Below the pieces are notes generated by a model. The model did no database searches. It had not been told where the DNA came from and saw only the letters and a list, made by a program, of their open reading frames with translations. A stretch of DNA of 31,901 bases from Spirogloea muscicola (lineage: Eukaryota > Streptophyta > Zygnematophyceae > Spirogloeales > Spirogloeaceae), in NCBI GenBank assembly GCA_009602725.1, contig WELB01000034.1, positions 142,839 through 174,739 on the forward strand. The letters run 5' to 3'. Numbering within the stretch: position 1 is the stretch's first letter; each line of letters opens with the position of its first letter. Positions 23,001-31,901 of the stretch are shown here, one piece after another. The position numbers were made by a program, and so were the translations under genes.

Positions 23001-24351
23001 GATTATGCAGGTTCTGCGCTTCAAGCATGGGCAGGTGAAATCATCTCTCCATTCACAGGTCCATTTGTCTTTGTCTGTATCCCCAGCTTGTCGTTGACTT
23101 TCAGTATCAAATCAGTTGTGTTCTATCAGGCTGCTTGGCTTGTTCTGATTGTGTCATTTGTCCGTTGACAATGCAGGTGTACTCTGTTGCTGTTTCAGCA
23201 TTCTTGGGGGGTTCCAGGCCATCGAGGGAGGGCAGTGTGAGAGGCGACATTGCAGTGTCTTTCTCATGCGATCCACAGTCTGCTTGGAAGCTGGTAAATC
23301 AACCACCCTTGCGGCTTACTCTGCAAATTCTGGGTAATGTCGCAACTTCTGAGCTGTGCTTCGGAAGAGACTGCACGGCCATGTCTTGTGCGTCCTCTTG
23401 TGACCTCGTCTTACTCTGCACATGTGGCCATGCACTGCTGTGCAGGTTGATCTGGCCCTCGAAGAGATAGAGAGATTACAGGAGGCAGGTCCTACCCAGG
23501 AGGATGTGAAGACTGTGTTGGAGTTGGAGCAGAGGGCTTATGAGGTTGGCCAGCAGGTCAGTGGCTCAGTGCGCAGTTTGTTTTGAGGGGATATCGTTGG
23601 AAATCAGCAACATGGTCAGTCGGCATGCTTTTGCTATTTCGGTCAACACCAGCCTGCACTGCTCCTTCTCATCCTGCACTAGCACGAGTGTCAGCCCTCT
23701 GTCAGTTGCTTGACCGCAGGAGAACAACTTCTGGCTTGAGAAGATGCTGAGGGCCTACCAGTCGCGACAGTACAAGGGTGATCTAGATGCCTCATTCCAG
23801 GTTTGAGTCAACCTCATGTTACAGTGTGTCCTGCTAACACTTTGTCTATGCCAATACAGTGTTCTCTTGAACGTGGCTTGACATTGCTAACACCAGCCTT
23901 GATGTCACAACACTGCCTTGCAGGGGCACGAGAACAAGAGGAGCAAGGTCATCGGGGAGGCAGCCGAGCGGACCATGCGAGAGGCTCTCGTCCGGCTCTT
24001 GCCCATGCCAGCACGCTCTCAGCACACTGCCGTGGCTCTTATGCCCCTCTCTCCACTCTGGCGGCGGTTCCTGTCCCTCCCGCCAAAGGCCGGCCCAGGC
24101 TTGACCACTGAAAGCAAGGTTGGCCCCTCCTTAGGTGCTTCTTAAGTCCTGCCTACTTCTGCGTGCTGTTGCTTCATGTATTATGTCGAAGCAGCATCTC
24201 AGTGCAGGAGTCAAGGCCCGTGTGCTAGTCTTGGCTGTGAGCTGACCTTGCTACAAACTCCGTATGTGTCTTCTGAGTGCAGGTTTTGCTTGGCACGGCC
24301 ACTCTTGCTATTGGTGCAGCAGTCATTTGGAGGTATGCTAGTCACTCTTGA
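17097..24351 (+). CDS. PQQL: PQQL-like M16 zinc metalloprotease
   Basis: M16 (insulinase/pitrilysin) proteases cut peptides inside a clam-shaped chamber; this one matches the plant PQQL branch. Twenty-one exons: 17097-17284, 17731-17977, 18312-18437, 18669-18806, 19110-19253, 19400-19657, 19879-20016, 20146-20215, 20379-20592, 20857-20962, 21170-21403, 21600-21764, 21965-22114, 22388-22479, 22712-22793, 22951-23034, 23177-23293, 23446-23556, 23720-23800, 23924-24118, 24283-24351; 1002 aa (plant PQQL about 956), all phases consistent. The zinc motif HIVEH is at 76-80, with the third ligand expected in EKERGAVLEE (about 154-163). Family landmarks: YYVRRNSKPK, FLESVGAEFGACQN, RQPIGLERVIRGVPA, LSNGMRVCYRSTDFLDDQ, FLSKLLETKIMQ and FSCDPQSAWKL. 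The last exon adds a hydrophobic segment (about 981-997) followed by RYASHS, a possible C-terminal membrane anchor. The ATG at 17097 lies 42 bases after the N gap; an upstream targeting sequence cannot be excluded. Confidence 0.96.
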
Positions 24352-25913
24352 GGGGCAGCTGATATTTGTGTCAGGGCAAGCACCGACGAGGCCCACAGCT
24401 TGCGTCAAAGCTCCAGCTTGAGTGCAAGGTTCGCTTCTAGAGACCAGTCCAGCAATTGCCGCTCTCTTGCTAGCTGTGCAGCCCTATGGTTGCATCTTGA
24501 TGCGTAGAACAGATCATATTATGCCATTTGATGAGCCCTTTATTTCCTGGGCACTTACTATCTCTGCCTCTCTGTCTATGCGGATTGTGCGTCTAATGAG
24601 CACTTCTCCTAATCTGGACTTCAGGGCCTGGTGACGTGAGTGCTCGACCAGCCGCAGTGGTGCGAGCTTTGACCAGCTTCTTTGTTTCTCATCACTTCAG
24701 AACGCTGAGGACTTTGGCAGGTCCTCTGTTGTCTACAGCAACATCTGCAGGTTCTTAGCTGTCATGGCACTCATTCAATTGCTTCCATTACCAACCAAGG
24801 GACAAGGAGAGATGGCATTTGACCACCCATTATGTCAGGCAAGTTTGGTGGAGGGACTACTTGCCCCTGTCAGATAGCTGGCCACCCACTCACAAATTCC
24901 AAGGAATTCCTTTTATTAAGCTCTCTAGTCTTTTCCTTATCAATTCTTTTGTATATTTAACAACCTCAGAAAGTGACGAATTTCAATCACTCCGCCGTGT
25001 GGCTCAAGTTGCTGGGTATAAGTACAATCAGTACACCTGTAGCAGACTATCATGAGGGGTCTGCCGTGTTCGCCAAGTCAAATAGTCATGCTGAGCACCT
25101 GAGCACAGACACAATGATGGCAGTCTGCTTGCCGACGTTTGAATGATGAGACTGATAGCTGCTTCCACGTTCTGCAATGAGGCATGATTGTCAAGGGCCA
25201 GAGGTGGACATTCATAAGCTCATCAATCTTCTGAACATGGCGGAGACATTGTGTACATGGTTGTTGCCTTCACATTTATCGATTTGACACATGGCTTGCC
25301 AATCGGTTCCCACGTCCAGAAGCCGCAGGGTGTAGGTGGCCAATACCAAGCGCCCTCCAATCACACTTTTGGAATGTATTGAGAGCCAACGTGGACGGAT
25401 TGCCGACAAGTCATGGGGCTGACATCAACAACGACAGGCTGATGCTTGAAGGCACCATACTTCCCTCAAAGTGTGCTTTGTGTAAAGCATTCTGCGAACC
25501 ATGCACCCCTTGAATCACACAGGTCGCACTTATTGATGTTACAAAAAGTTCGATCGATGTACACAAATAAAAGCTGATGAAGACAAGCAGCAAGCTGCCA
25601 AGCATCATGCCTGCAATCCAACCTCAGCTCTTGCAGGAGCACCTCCAAAGTAAGACTTGGACAAGAGCGCCCTCTTGTTGATTGGCCCCAAAGTCCAGGC
25701 CTGTGGCTCAACTAGGCTCATCAACGGTTGCAAAGAGCTCCACCATACTACATCACTGGCATACTCAGTTCTAGATTGCGAGTCAAGTTGGGCCGTGGTC
25801 GCATGCATGCATGTAGGAAACGGAAATTGCCTTCTACATCGCCTTTTACGTCTTTAGTAACAAGTCGACTGGCTCCGGAGCCCCCAGGGCCACTGGTAAA
25901 TTGCGATCTTTGC
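24352..25913. other. Intergenic region between convergent PQQL and SmD3 genes
   Basis: This 1.5 kb of lower-GC sequence should hold the 3' UTRs of PQQL (+) and SmD3 (-). I recognised no gene, RNA or repeat. One plus-strand stretch (24701-24877) is open for 58 codons after a good acceptor-like CTTCAG, but it resembles nothing I know and was not called. Confidence 0.5.
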
Positions 25914-26819
25914 TCATCTGCGAGGCGGAACGCCCCGTCCTAGCCCAGGGGGCGGGCCAGGCGGGCCCCCACGGCCGCCACCACTCGCTGCTGCGCCGCG
26001 GGCCTGCCAGAAACCCCCCGCCAGACCCCCCAGACGGTCGTCAGACAGCTCAACTGAAGAATGAAAGCAGCGGCCGCCACGGCCACGTCCAGTGTGAGGC
26101 ACGTCACACAGCGTGACATGAGGCCCTGCTGAAACAGCTACACTGAGCAAGCCGCGCCAGTAACCAATGCACGCAAAGTGGAGAGCCTCACCTTGGCACG
26201 AGCAGCCGCAGCAGCACGGCCTCGGCCAGCGGTGATGCCAGTGGTACCTTTGCCCTGCAATGATGAAACCACCCCATCATTTCCTGGACTAGTGCAACGC
26301 ATCCAGGCGGGACATGGATGCGAATCACCTGACTCCCCAGTAGCGGCCGGTGTACATAGCTAACAGCAATTCCTGCTATGCTACGCAGCAGCTAAACAGC
26401 GCTTGCGGAGGTTGCGAGACACACTAGTCGAAGTGAGAATGACGGCTGACCACCCTCGCAGAAGTCTTAGCAGCTTGTTAGCCGCCAAGTGTCTGCCAAA
26501 GGATACACATGGGGCTGAGGGGCCGGAGGCGAGTGCGGCAGGGGCAGACCTTGATCTTGGCATCCAGGCGCTTGAACATGGGCGCGTTCTTGAGCATGTC
26601 GGGGATGATCATGAACCTGCGGCGAGCGCGGGCCAGCGCGAAAACGGGCCGGCGGTCAGTCGGCACCGCCGCCGCGCCGCCATGCCGCTCAGTGAGCGCC
26701 CACGAGCGGCGGGACGAACGCCGAGGCGTGAGCCGGAGGCCAGCCCTGGCGGTGGTGGGCGCCCACCTGACTTTGCTGCCGCGGATGAAGACGTGCTCCA
26801 GCTGCGACACCTTGCCGTC
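25914..26819 (-). CDS. SMD3: Small nuclear ribonucleoprotein SmD3, 3' exons only
   Basis: SmD3 is one of seven Sm proteins that ring the U-rich site of spliceosomal snRNAs. Exons (minus): 26819-26767, 26616-26550, 26254-26192, 26003-25914; 90 aa, phases 2, 0, 0. The first visible exon gives DGKVSQLEHVFIRGSKV (the Sm2 motif region), the second RFMIIPDMLKNAPMFKRLD and its end AKIK, the third GKGTTGITAGRGRA and the last a Gly/Arg/Pro tail ending VPPRR-stop. RG-rich tails of Sm D proteins are commonly arginine-methylated and bind SMN. The N-terminal half (Sm1 motif, starting near M-S-x-G-[IV]-P in the family) is missing: nothing resembling it lies on the minus strand between 26820 and the window end. 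Because introns are present this is not a retrocopy; an assembly break (CGG tracts, N at 27377) or a truncated gene copy are the likely explanations. Confidence 0.92.
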
Positions 26820-26926
26820 CTGCAAACGGCAACATAACGGCGGCGGCAGCGGCTCCGTCGGGCCACCTCCATGAACGTGGCCAAGGCCAACGCCAGCGCC
26901 AGCGGCAGCGGCGCAGCGCGGCGGCT

Positions 26927-26957
<31 letters not shown>

Positions 26958-27195
26958 CGGGGGCGGAGAGGGGAGGATGTGGTAGGGCTACAAGCGAGGG
27001 CTTACGCTAAGGGCATCACAAACTGCGAGATGGGAAGGCCCAGCCTTCCGGGTCTGCAGGCCGCGGAGGGGGTCAGTGGAAGGGAGGAGGTGCTCTCCAA
27101 AAGCGAAGCAGGCGATTATCTATCGTAGTGGCGGTGGGGAGAGGGTGTCTCCGCGGTGGGGAGAGAGAGCATTGGGGGCCGGGCCCCCTTCCCCC

Positions 27196-27204
27196 TTTAT
27201 ATAG
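27196..27204 (-). promoter_or_regulatory. TATA-box-like sequence
   Basis: The minus strand reads CTATATAAAGG, a good match to a TATA box, pointing toward SmD3. It would place transcription start near 27170. However, no SmD3 first exon is visible downstream of it, so it may belong to the adjacent repeat or be chance. Confidence 0.3.
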
Positions 27205-27214
27205 CATTGTTTAG

Positions 27215-27259
27215 TCTGCACTCGACTCTGCCTGAACAATGTATTGGCTTGAATTGGCC
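27215..27259 (+). repeat. Dispersed repeat, copy 2 (copy 1 at 307-346 minus)
   Basis: TGCCTGAACAATG then GCTTGAATTGGCC occur here separated by TATTG; the same two 13-base blocks are contiguous on the minus strand at 335-310. Weaker similarity continues about 10-15 bases upstream in both copies. This suggests a shared transposable-element piece. Confidence 0.6.
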
Positions 27260-27377
27260 TCCCTTTCAATTCATGCGCCCCGCGCGCCTTCTCTCTCTTC
27301 TTAGGGAAGCAGGGGCGGAAGAGTTCCTCCACTGTGTGGCATTGGCAGTCCCTTTTCTGCAAAGCAGAAAAAATTCN

Positions 27378-30300
27378 GCCGTCAAGCGCTGCGGCGGCGG
27401 CGGCGGCGGCGGCATTGCCAGCGCGGGCAGCTCCGCCGGCGGAGGTTCGCCGCAAAGGCCCCTCCGCATTTTCCGCCTCCGCGCTGCCGCCGCCTCCGCG
27501 CCCGTGCGGAAATGTTGACGGCGCTGCGGCGCCGTCGGAGGCGGGCGCCGGGGCTGAGCTCCCTCTCCTGCAGCCTCGCTCGCAGCGGCGGGCGGCACAG
27601 GGCAAGGCCCGGGCCCCGGGCCCTTCGAGCGCCGCCGCCGCACCTGCGGAGCCTTGCTCGGCGTGCTCGAACGCCGCCGGCGCCGGCGGCGGCGGCGGTG
27701 ACGGCGCCAAGCAGTGCAAAGTACGCCGCTGACGCGCCGCCGTTGGCCGTGACTCCCCGAGGCCAAGCTCGACGAGGCCGTCGGCCAGGCGAGGCGCAAT
27801 GCCGCCTGCACCGCCGCCATGGCTTACGATTCGCGACTCATGCCGCAGACGCGCGCCGTCGCAGGCGGTCGGGGCGGCGGCGCGCAGCATGCGGGCCGCC
27901 AAGTCCCGTGGCGACCTGCGCCACATGCGGGCCACGCTGGCGGGCCTGACGCAGGCCGGCCACACCCCCGGTGCCGCCCGACCCCTCCAGTCGAAGAAGG
28001 GAATGGCTCACAAAGTCGTATTGATGCTCGACAAGAATCGAACTGCTGTCTGTCGCTGTAAAGTCTTAACTGTTGCCTGGCATTGCCTATCCGCCTGTTA
28101 TTGCCGTTTGTTTATGCTCTTGGTGGGCGAGGCTGCTGTTGCAGCTGCGCTCTTGGGGCCCCTTTTGGGTTGTTTAGTGTTATTATTGTTGGTTTCATTA
28201 TTGGTGTTATGCTTCAGTCACAGCGTAGCGTGCTTCGCTGGAGAGCGCAGCAAGCAGCCCATCAAGCGGCACCTGAGCTTGTCAGCAGGTCGTGACGTGT
28301 GCGACAGTGGCGGCCATCGCGCTGTGGCTCTTGCGCAGGAGTGACGGTGTACATGCTGCTCATCGCGGCGCTCGCGGCGCGGGGCCAGCCCTCAGCGGCG
28401 CTCGCCGTGCTCGGTGATATGCGCGGGGCGGGCGTCTCGCCCGACCCGCCGTGCTACAATGCCATCATCAACGCCTTCTGCGAAGCGGGCCAGATGGTGG
28501 ACGCCCAGCGCATCGCCAACGAGATGGCCGCCGCGGGCTGCAGCCCCGACTGCAGCACGTACAACACGCTCATCAAGGTCTGGGGCCCTGTCGATGTCGC
28601 CCCGCAGTTGCTCTCGCAACAGGTCATGACCTGCCCATTGCCATCCGACTCTAAGTTCTGTCCACCCCACAGCTGACTACAAGGGTCTGTGGATTAAGGC
28701 AAGCTATGAGCTTAGCGACATGCGTGTACATGCCGCATGGCAGGGGCATGCCATGGCAAGGCAGCCCGGGGAGGCAGTCGAGGTGCTTGCGGCAATGCTG
28801 GCCCGCGGCGGGGATGTGCGGCCCAACATCCGGACCTACAACACACTCCTCAACCTTTGGTGCGAGGCTGGCAACATCGAGGAGGCGCGTCGCATCATGG
28901 CCGCCATGCGCAAAGGTGAGCCGCCCAGCCTGCAGGACATGGAGGTCAGGCTTCCAATGCAAGCTCAGGCTCAAGCTCAAGCGCAAACCTTCCTCTATTT
29001 TTAATCAGGGTCAAAGGCTGTCACATTCTTTTCAATAAGCTGCTAACTCTGAACTTACAGTGTGGAGCTATACATACATTACAATGCTGCCCTCAGGGTA
29101 TCTCGGCAAATACCTTCTTTTCATAGTTGCTTGCTGCTCAGCATCTCCTTACCCCAACCCCTGATGTTGTTAAGCGATACTGGCTGTCTTGCATGGCCGG
29201 TGTGCGAAGCCGGCATTCAGCCAGACGTGGTGTCGTACAATACGCTGCTCAAAGCGTACGGGTTGTTGCGGAGGCCAGCCGATGCAGAGCGCGTGATGCG
29301 GGAGATGCAGAATGCATACGTGCAGCCCAATGAGCGCACCTATGGTTTGGCCGTGCGCGCCTACTGTAATGCTGGACACCTTGACAGTGCTACGGCACTT
29401 GTTGAGCGCATGCGGGGTGCTGGCCTTGTGCCCAATGCCGCCATATTCAACACACTCATCAAGGGCTACACACGAGATCTGCGCCCAGCAGACGCCCAAA
29501 AGGTGGGGATTTTACTGCTCCACATTCCTTCGCTGTTGCCAGCTGCTTACGCCTTCCTACGCTTGTACGCATTGAAATCACGACGGCTTATTGAACTGTA
29601 CTAGGTTACCTGGCAGTCTGTGATTTCTTCACATAAGTCTACAGAAAAGAAAAACTTTTGACCCAGCTGCTGATGTTTACTTGCGTAGGTCCTTGTGGCC
29701 ATGGTGTCCTGCGGAGTCCAGCCCGATGTTGCCTCGTACAGCACTATCGTGGACGCATGGGGCACCGCGGGGCTGCCTGAGAGGGCTGCCGCTGTCTTCA
29801 AGGTTTGGATTGCAGAGACAGATAGCCATTGTGCCAAGCGGCTTGCAAGAACAATGAGGGGTGTTCACTGCCAAGATGGACTGCCAACCCTGATATCATC
29901 CTCCCTCGCCCTGCATTGCAGAGCATGCGGGATGCGGGTGTAACGCCTGATGTGGAGGCATACAGTGTGCTGGTCAAGGCTTACGTGCGGGCGCGGCGAA
30001 TGGCTGATGCGGAGGCCGTGCTGGCAGACATGACCGCATGTGGCAGGCCACCCAACGTTGTAACATACACAACGCTGCTCAGCGGATGGTGCAGCTGCGG
30101 CGGCATGGAGGACGCAATGGCGGTGCTCGGCTCCATGCAGGCGGCCGGCGTGCGGCCCAACGTTTTGACCTTCCAGCACCTGCTGTGGGGGTTTGCAGAG
30201 CGCAAGCAGCCGGAGCGCGCCCAGGAGCTCCTGGCAGCTATGGATGCCGCAGGCGTCGTGCCCGATGCCAAGTGCTTTGACCTGATCACGACCGCCTGGC

Positions 30301-30962
30301 ACTCTGTCGGGCGTGCCGATGAAGCGCATCAAGTGGCAGACCTGAAGATGCTGCGGGGCCTTGCCAGCGGCACTGGCCCGGGCCAGAAGAGCAGCGGTCG
30401 GCTGCCGCCTAAGGTCCATCAGCCTCTCCCGCAGCCAGGAAGCTTTCCTTTTGTGCGCAAAGAGGGGTCGCCTGCCGCTGGAAATAAGCACGGCAAAGGC
30501 CAGCGGAGCGGCGGAAGCTGGAACATGGTTGGCTGCCAGAGTGAAGTGCGGCCACGACGATGTACATGCCTGACGAGGCTCGATGTGCGCGAGGTCGCTA
30601 GCACCACCGCGTCTGTTGGCAGCCAGCAGTCGAGCGCAACTGCCTCTATGGGCCCCGTCGCTCTGCACCTCCTGGAGTGCAGCGCAAGGGCCGACCTCCT
30701 GGCCGTCGGCAGCGTGCATGGTGCAGCAGCGCGGCAGTGTGGTGCGGGGCTTGGCCGAGAGGCTGCTGCGCTCATTGACCCCTCGGGGCTGCTGTGGCAG
30801 CACAGGGCGCCTGTACTACTGCGATCGCCGTTTCTCCAGCAGGCCAGTGTTGCCCTCTGCTGGCATCGGCGCCCTCTTAGCTTGCATCCCTGCACCATCC
30901 GGCTGCGAGGTCGGCCCTCGAACACCTGGCACCTCGCCGCGAGGTTGCCATCCCCATTGTGA
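27378..30962 (+). CDS. P-class pentatricopeptide repeat (PPR) protein
   Basis: PPR proteins bind single-stranded RNA in plastids or mitochondria and control its processing, stability or translation. Exons: about 27378-27720 (start lost at the N), 27865-27970, 28339-28577, 28744-28915, 29210-29502, 29689-29802, 29922-30962, all phase-consistent. The first exon is an Ala/Pro/Arg-rich stretch, compatible with a targeting region. From about 28341 to 30344 there are 11 complete repeats and one partial repeat, nearly all 35 residues, with motifs such as TYNTLLNLWCEAGNIEEA and VVSYNTLLKAYG; the third repeat has 37 residues. A tail of about 200 residues without PPR, SMR or DYW features follows; its final part is low-complexity and the true stop could lie earlier if an intron was missed. 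Introns 28916-29209 and 29503-29688 use AAG and TAG acceptors. At least 765 aa. Confidence 0.92.
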
Positions 30963-31371
30963 TTACCGTGCTGTCGACCTTTCTAGAAGGAAAGTTGCAG
31001 CTAGTCCAGCAGCCTGCCAGCAGGTCCAGCCTGCCGGCAGGTTTTATGACATGGGCGCACCATAGCAATAGTATGTAGTTGCAGATGAGCTGTTGTTGGA
31101 GTGGTAGAGTCTGTGCTTGCTGATGCATGCCTCTTCTGGCCCCTTGTTTGCCGCTGCCACATTGGCAGTCTGGCTAACTTCCACATAGGCACTTCGGCTT
31201 ACCAATGAACGGACCCCTTGGTAGTAAGGCGAAGCTACTGCAGCCAATGGCCCTGGTGCATGCTCTGGAGCTGACAGTGGCTGGCCGTGAGCGTGGTGCG
31301 AGCTGGTCGAGGTGACGCCTGCTGAATGGTTGCTGCGGTGGTCGACCTTCGATAGATTTGGAGGCCCAGAC
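30963..31371. other. Intergenic region between convergent PPR and right-edge genes
   Basis: No exon was found. The 12-base palindrome CCTGCCGGCAGG at about 31030-31041 sits in a block of related CTGCCxGCAGG repeats shortly after the PPR stop. The rest presumably holds 3' UTRs. Confidence 0.5.
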
Positions 31372-31901
31372 TTAGAGATCGCGGCTGAAGTGGCAGAGGG
31401 CGAGCTCGGCAGGATCCTGAGTCTCGCTCTCGCAGCATGCGGTGTCTTTGCCCCGGCTGAGCTGCGAGAGGGCGTCAAAGGCGGCGAAGGCCGGTGCCGC
31501 CGGGATGATCGCCCCCTGGCTGAGCTGCGAGAGGTCGTCAAAGGCGGCGAAGGCCGGCAGCGCAGCGGTGCTGGCCACTGGCACGATCGCCAGCGACTGG
31601 TCAGACGTCCGGCCCGCCAGCATCTCTGCGAGCGGCCGCTTGGCAGCCACCCGTGCTGTGGCGATGGCGGTGGCGGCGGCGGCTGCACTCGGCTGCAGCA
31701 GTGGCTGTCGCTGGATCAACCTGGACTCCGCTTGGCCCAGTGGTGGCAAGGCCGTCAGCGGCGGCGGCGGCGGCGGCGGCAGCGGGCCGCCAGCGGCGTC
31801 CAGGCAGTCGAAGGCGCAGTCCAGCCAGCCGAGCGCGACGAGGTCCGCCAGCGCGTCCACGACGTCGGGCGGCTGGTGGCGCGGCTCGCCGCGGTCGATG
31901 G
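31372..31901 (-). CDS. Unrecognised protein, C-terminal part, cut by window edge
   Basis: A GC-rich minus-strand frame is open from the window edge to a stop at 31372 (about 176 codons). It begins DVVDALADLVALGWLDCAF, a plausible helix, then a poly-Pro stretch, an Ala-rich segment, KRPLAEMLAGR, and two copies of PAFAAFDxLSQLSxG. I do not recognise the family. The codon use and GC content look like the coding exons of the neighbours. The terminal portion (from about 31440) may be intronic read-through, since no homology guides the end. Confidence 0.5.
   Translation of the reverse strand, partial: IDRGEPRHQPPDVVDALADLVALGWLDCAFDCLDAAGGPLPPPPPPPLTALPPLGQAESRLIQRQPLLQPSAAAAATAIATARVAAKRPLAEMLAGRTSDQSLAIVPVASTAALPAFAAFDDLSQLSQGAIIPAAPAFAAFDALSQLSRGKDTACCESETQDPAELALCHFSRDL
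31451..31556 (-). repeat. 63-base in-frame tandem duplication
   Basis: Two copies of a near-identical segment, offset by 63 bases (21 codons), lie at about 31451-31494 and 31514-31557. They encode the repeated peptide PAFAAFDxLSQLSxG in the right-edge protein. Preservation of frame suggests that the region is really translated. Confidence 0.85.

Larger units (their letters stand above)
26820..27377. other. GC-repeat-rich interval between SmD3 and PPR genes
   Basis: This holds a run of CGG units at about 26928-26953, a TATA-like site on the minus strand (27204-27196), a dispersed repeat (27215-27259) and a single N at 27377 next to another CGG run (about 27389-27414). The missing SmD3 5' exons would be expected here or upstream but are absent. 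Confidence 0.6.

Noticed and set aside
24701-24877. 58-codon plus-strand open stretch after a CTTCAG acceptor-like site
   Set aside because: It has a hydrophobic patch and could be an alternative last exon of PQQL, but it matches no family and the exon at 24283 fits the protein better.
27120-27965. 281-codon minus-strand frame rich in Ala, Arg and Gly
   Set aside because: It is antisense to the GC-rich first exons of the PPR gene, crosses the N at 27377 and shows no family features.
29865-30803. 312-codon minus-strand frame
   Set aside because: It is the antisense shadow of the PPR exon 29922-30962.
31030-31041. CCTGCCGGCAGG palindrome as a terminator
   Set aside because: A GC-rich 12-base palindrome is not a termination signal in eukaryotic nuclear genes, and such motifs arise by chance in this composition.

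Overview
The window looks like nuclear DNA of a green alga (Chlorophyta). It encodes a chlorophyll-cycle enzyme with a transit-peptide-like N-terminus, a plant-type PHS1 kinase/phosphatase, a P-class PPR protein and a plant-type PQQL-like M16 protease. Genes are very intron-rich: about 60 introns could be placed here by matching reading phase and family conservation. Exons are GC-rich and there are CGG and CT simple repeats. I cannot name the genus. Intron boundaries were read by eye; each accepted model keeps frame through all its exons (lengths and phases were checked).

Layout from left to right. Bases 1-353 (-) hold the end of an open frame that resembles the C-terminal domain of non-LTR retroelement proteins. 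Bases 777-6464 (-) hold PHS1: actin-fragmin-kinase-like domain, dual-specificity phosphatase domain and C2H2-like tail. A (CT)n tract of about 320 bases lies just upstream of its start. Bases 7739 to about 9652 (-) hold a UBE2Q-type E2 ubiquitin-conjugating enzyme. Bases 9946-15468 (-) hold HCAR, 7-hydroxymethyl chlorophyll a reductase, in 19 exons, with an unusual C-terminal hydrophobic helix. Bases 15858-16190 (+) hold a retroelement fragment that runs into an 865-base N gap (16191-17055). Bases 17097-24351 (+) hold the PQQL-like M16 metalloprotease in 21 exons, divergent from HCAR. Bases 25914-26819 (-) hold the 3' exons of the spliceosomal protein SmD3; its 5' exons cannot be found. Bases ~27378-30962 (+) hold a PPR protein with about 12 repeats. 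Bases 31372-31901 (-) hold part of an unrecognised protein.

The genes are ordinary eukaryotic neighbours, not an operon. Two relate to the plastid or organelles (HCAR in chlorophyll b to a conversion; PPR in organelle RNA processing). The others serve microtubule and stress signalling (PHS1), ubiquitination (E2), proteolysis (PQQL) and splicing (SmD3). The most notable observations are three GC-AG introns, a 28-base HCAR micro-exon, membrane-anchor-like tails on HCAR and PQQL, two related retroelement domains, and assembly breaks marked by single Ns that truncate SmD3 and blur the starts of the E2 and PPR genes. I saw no CRISPR array, tRNA or rRNA gene.
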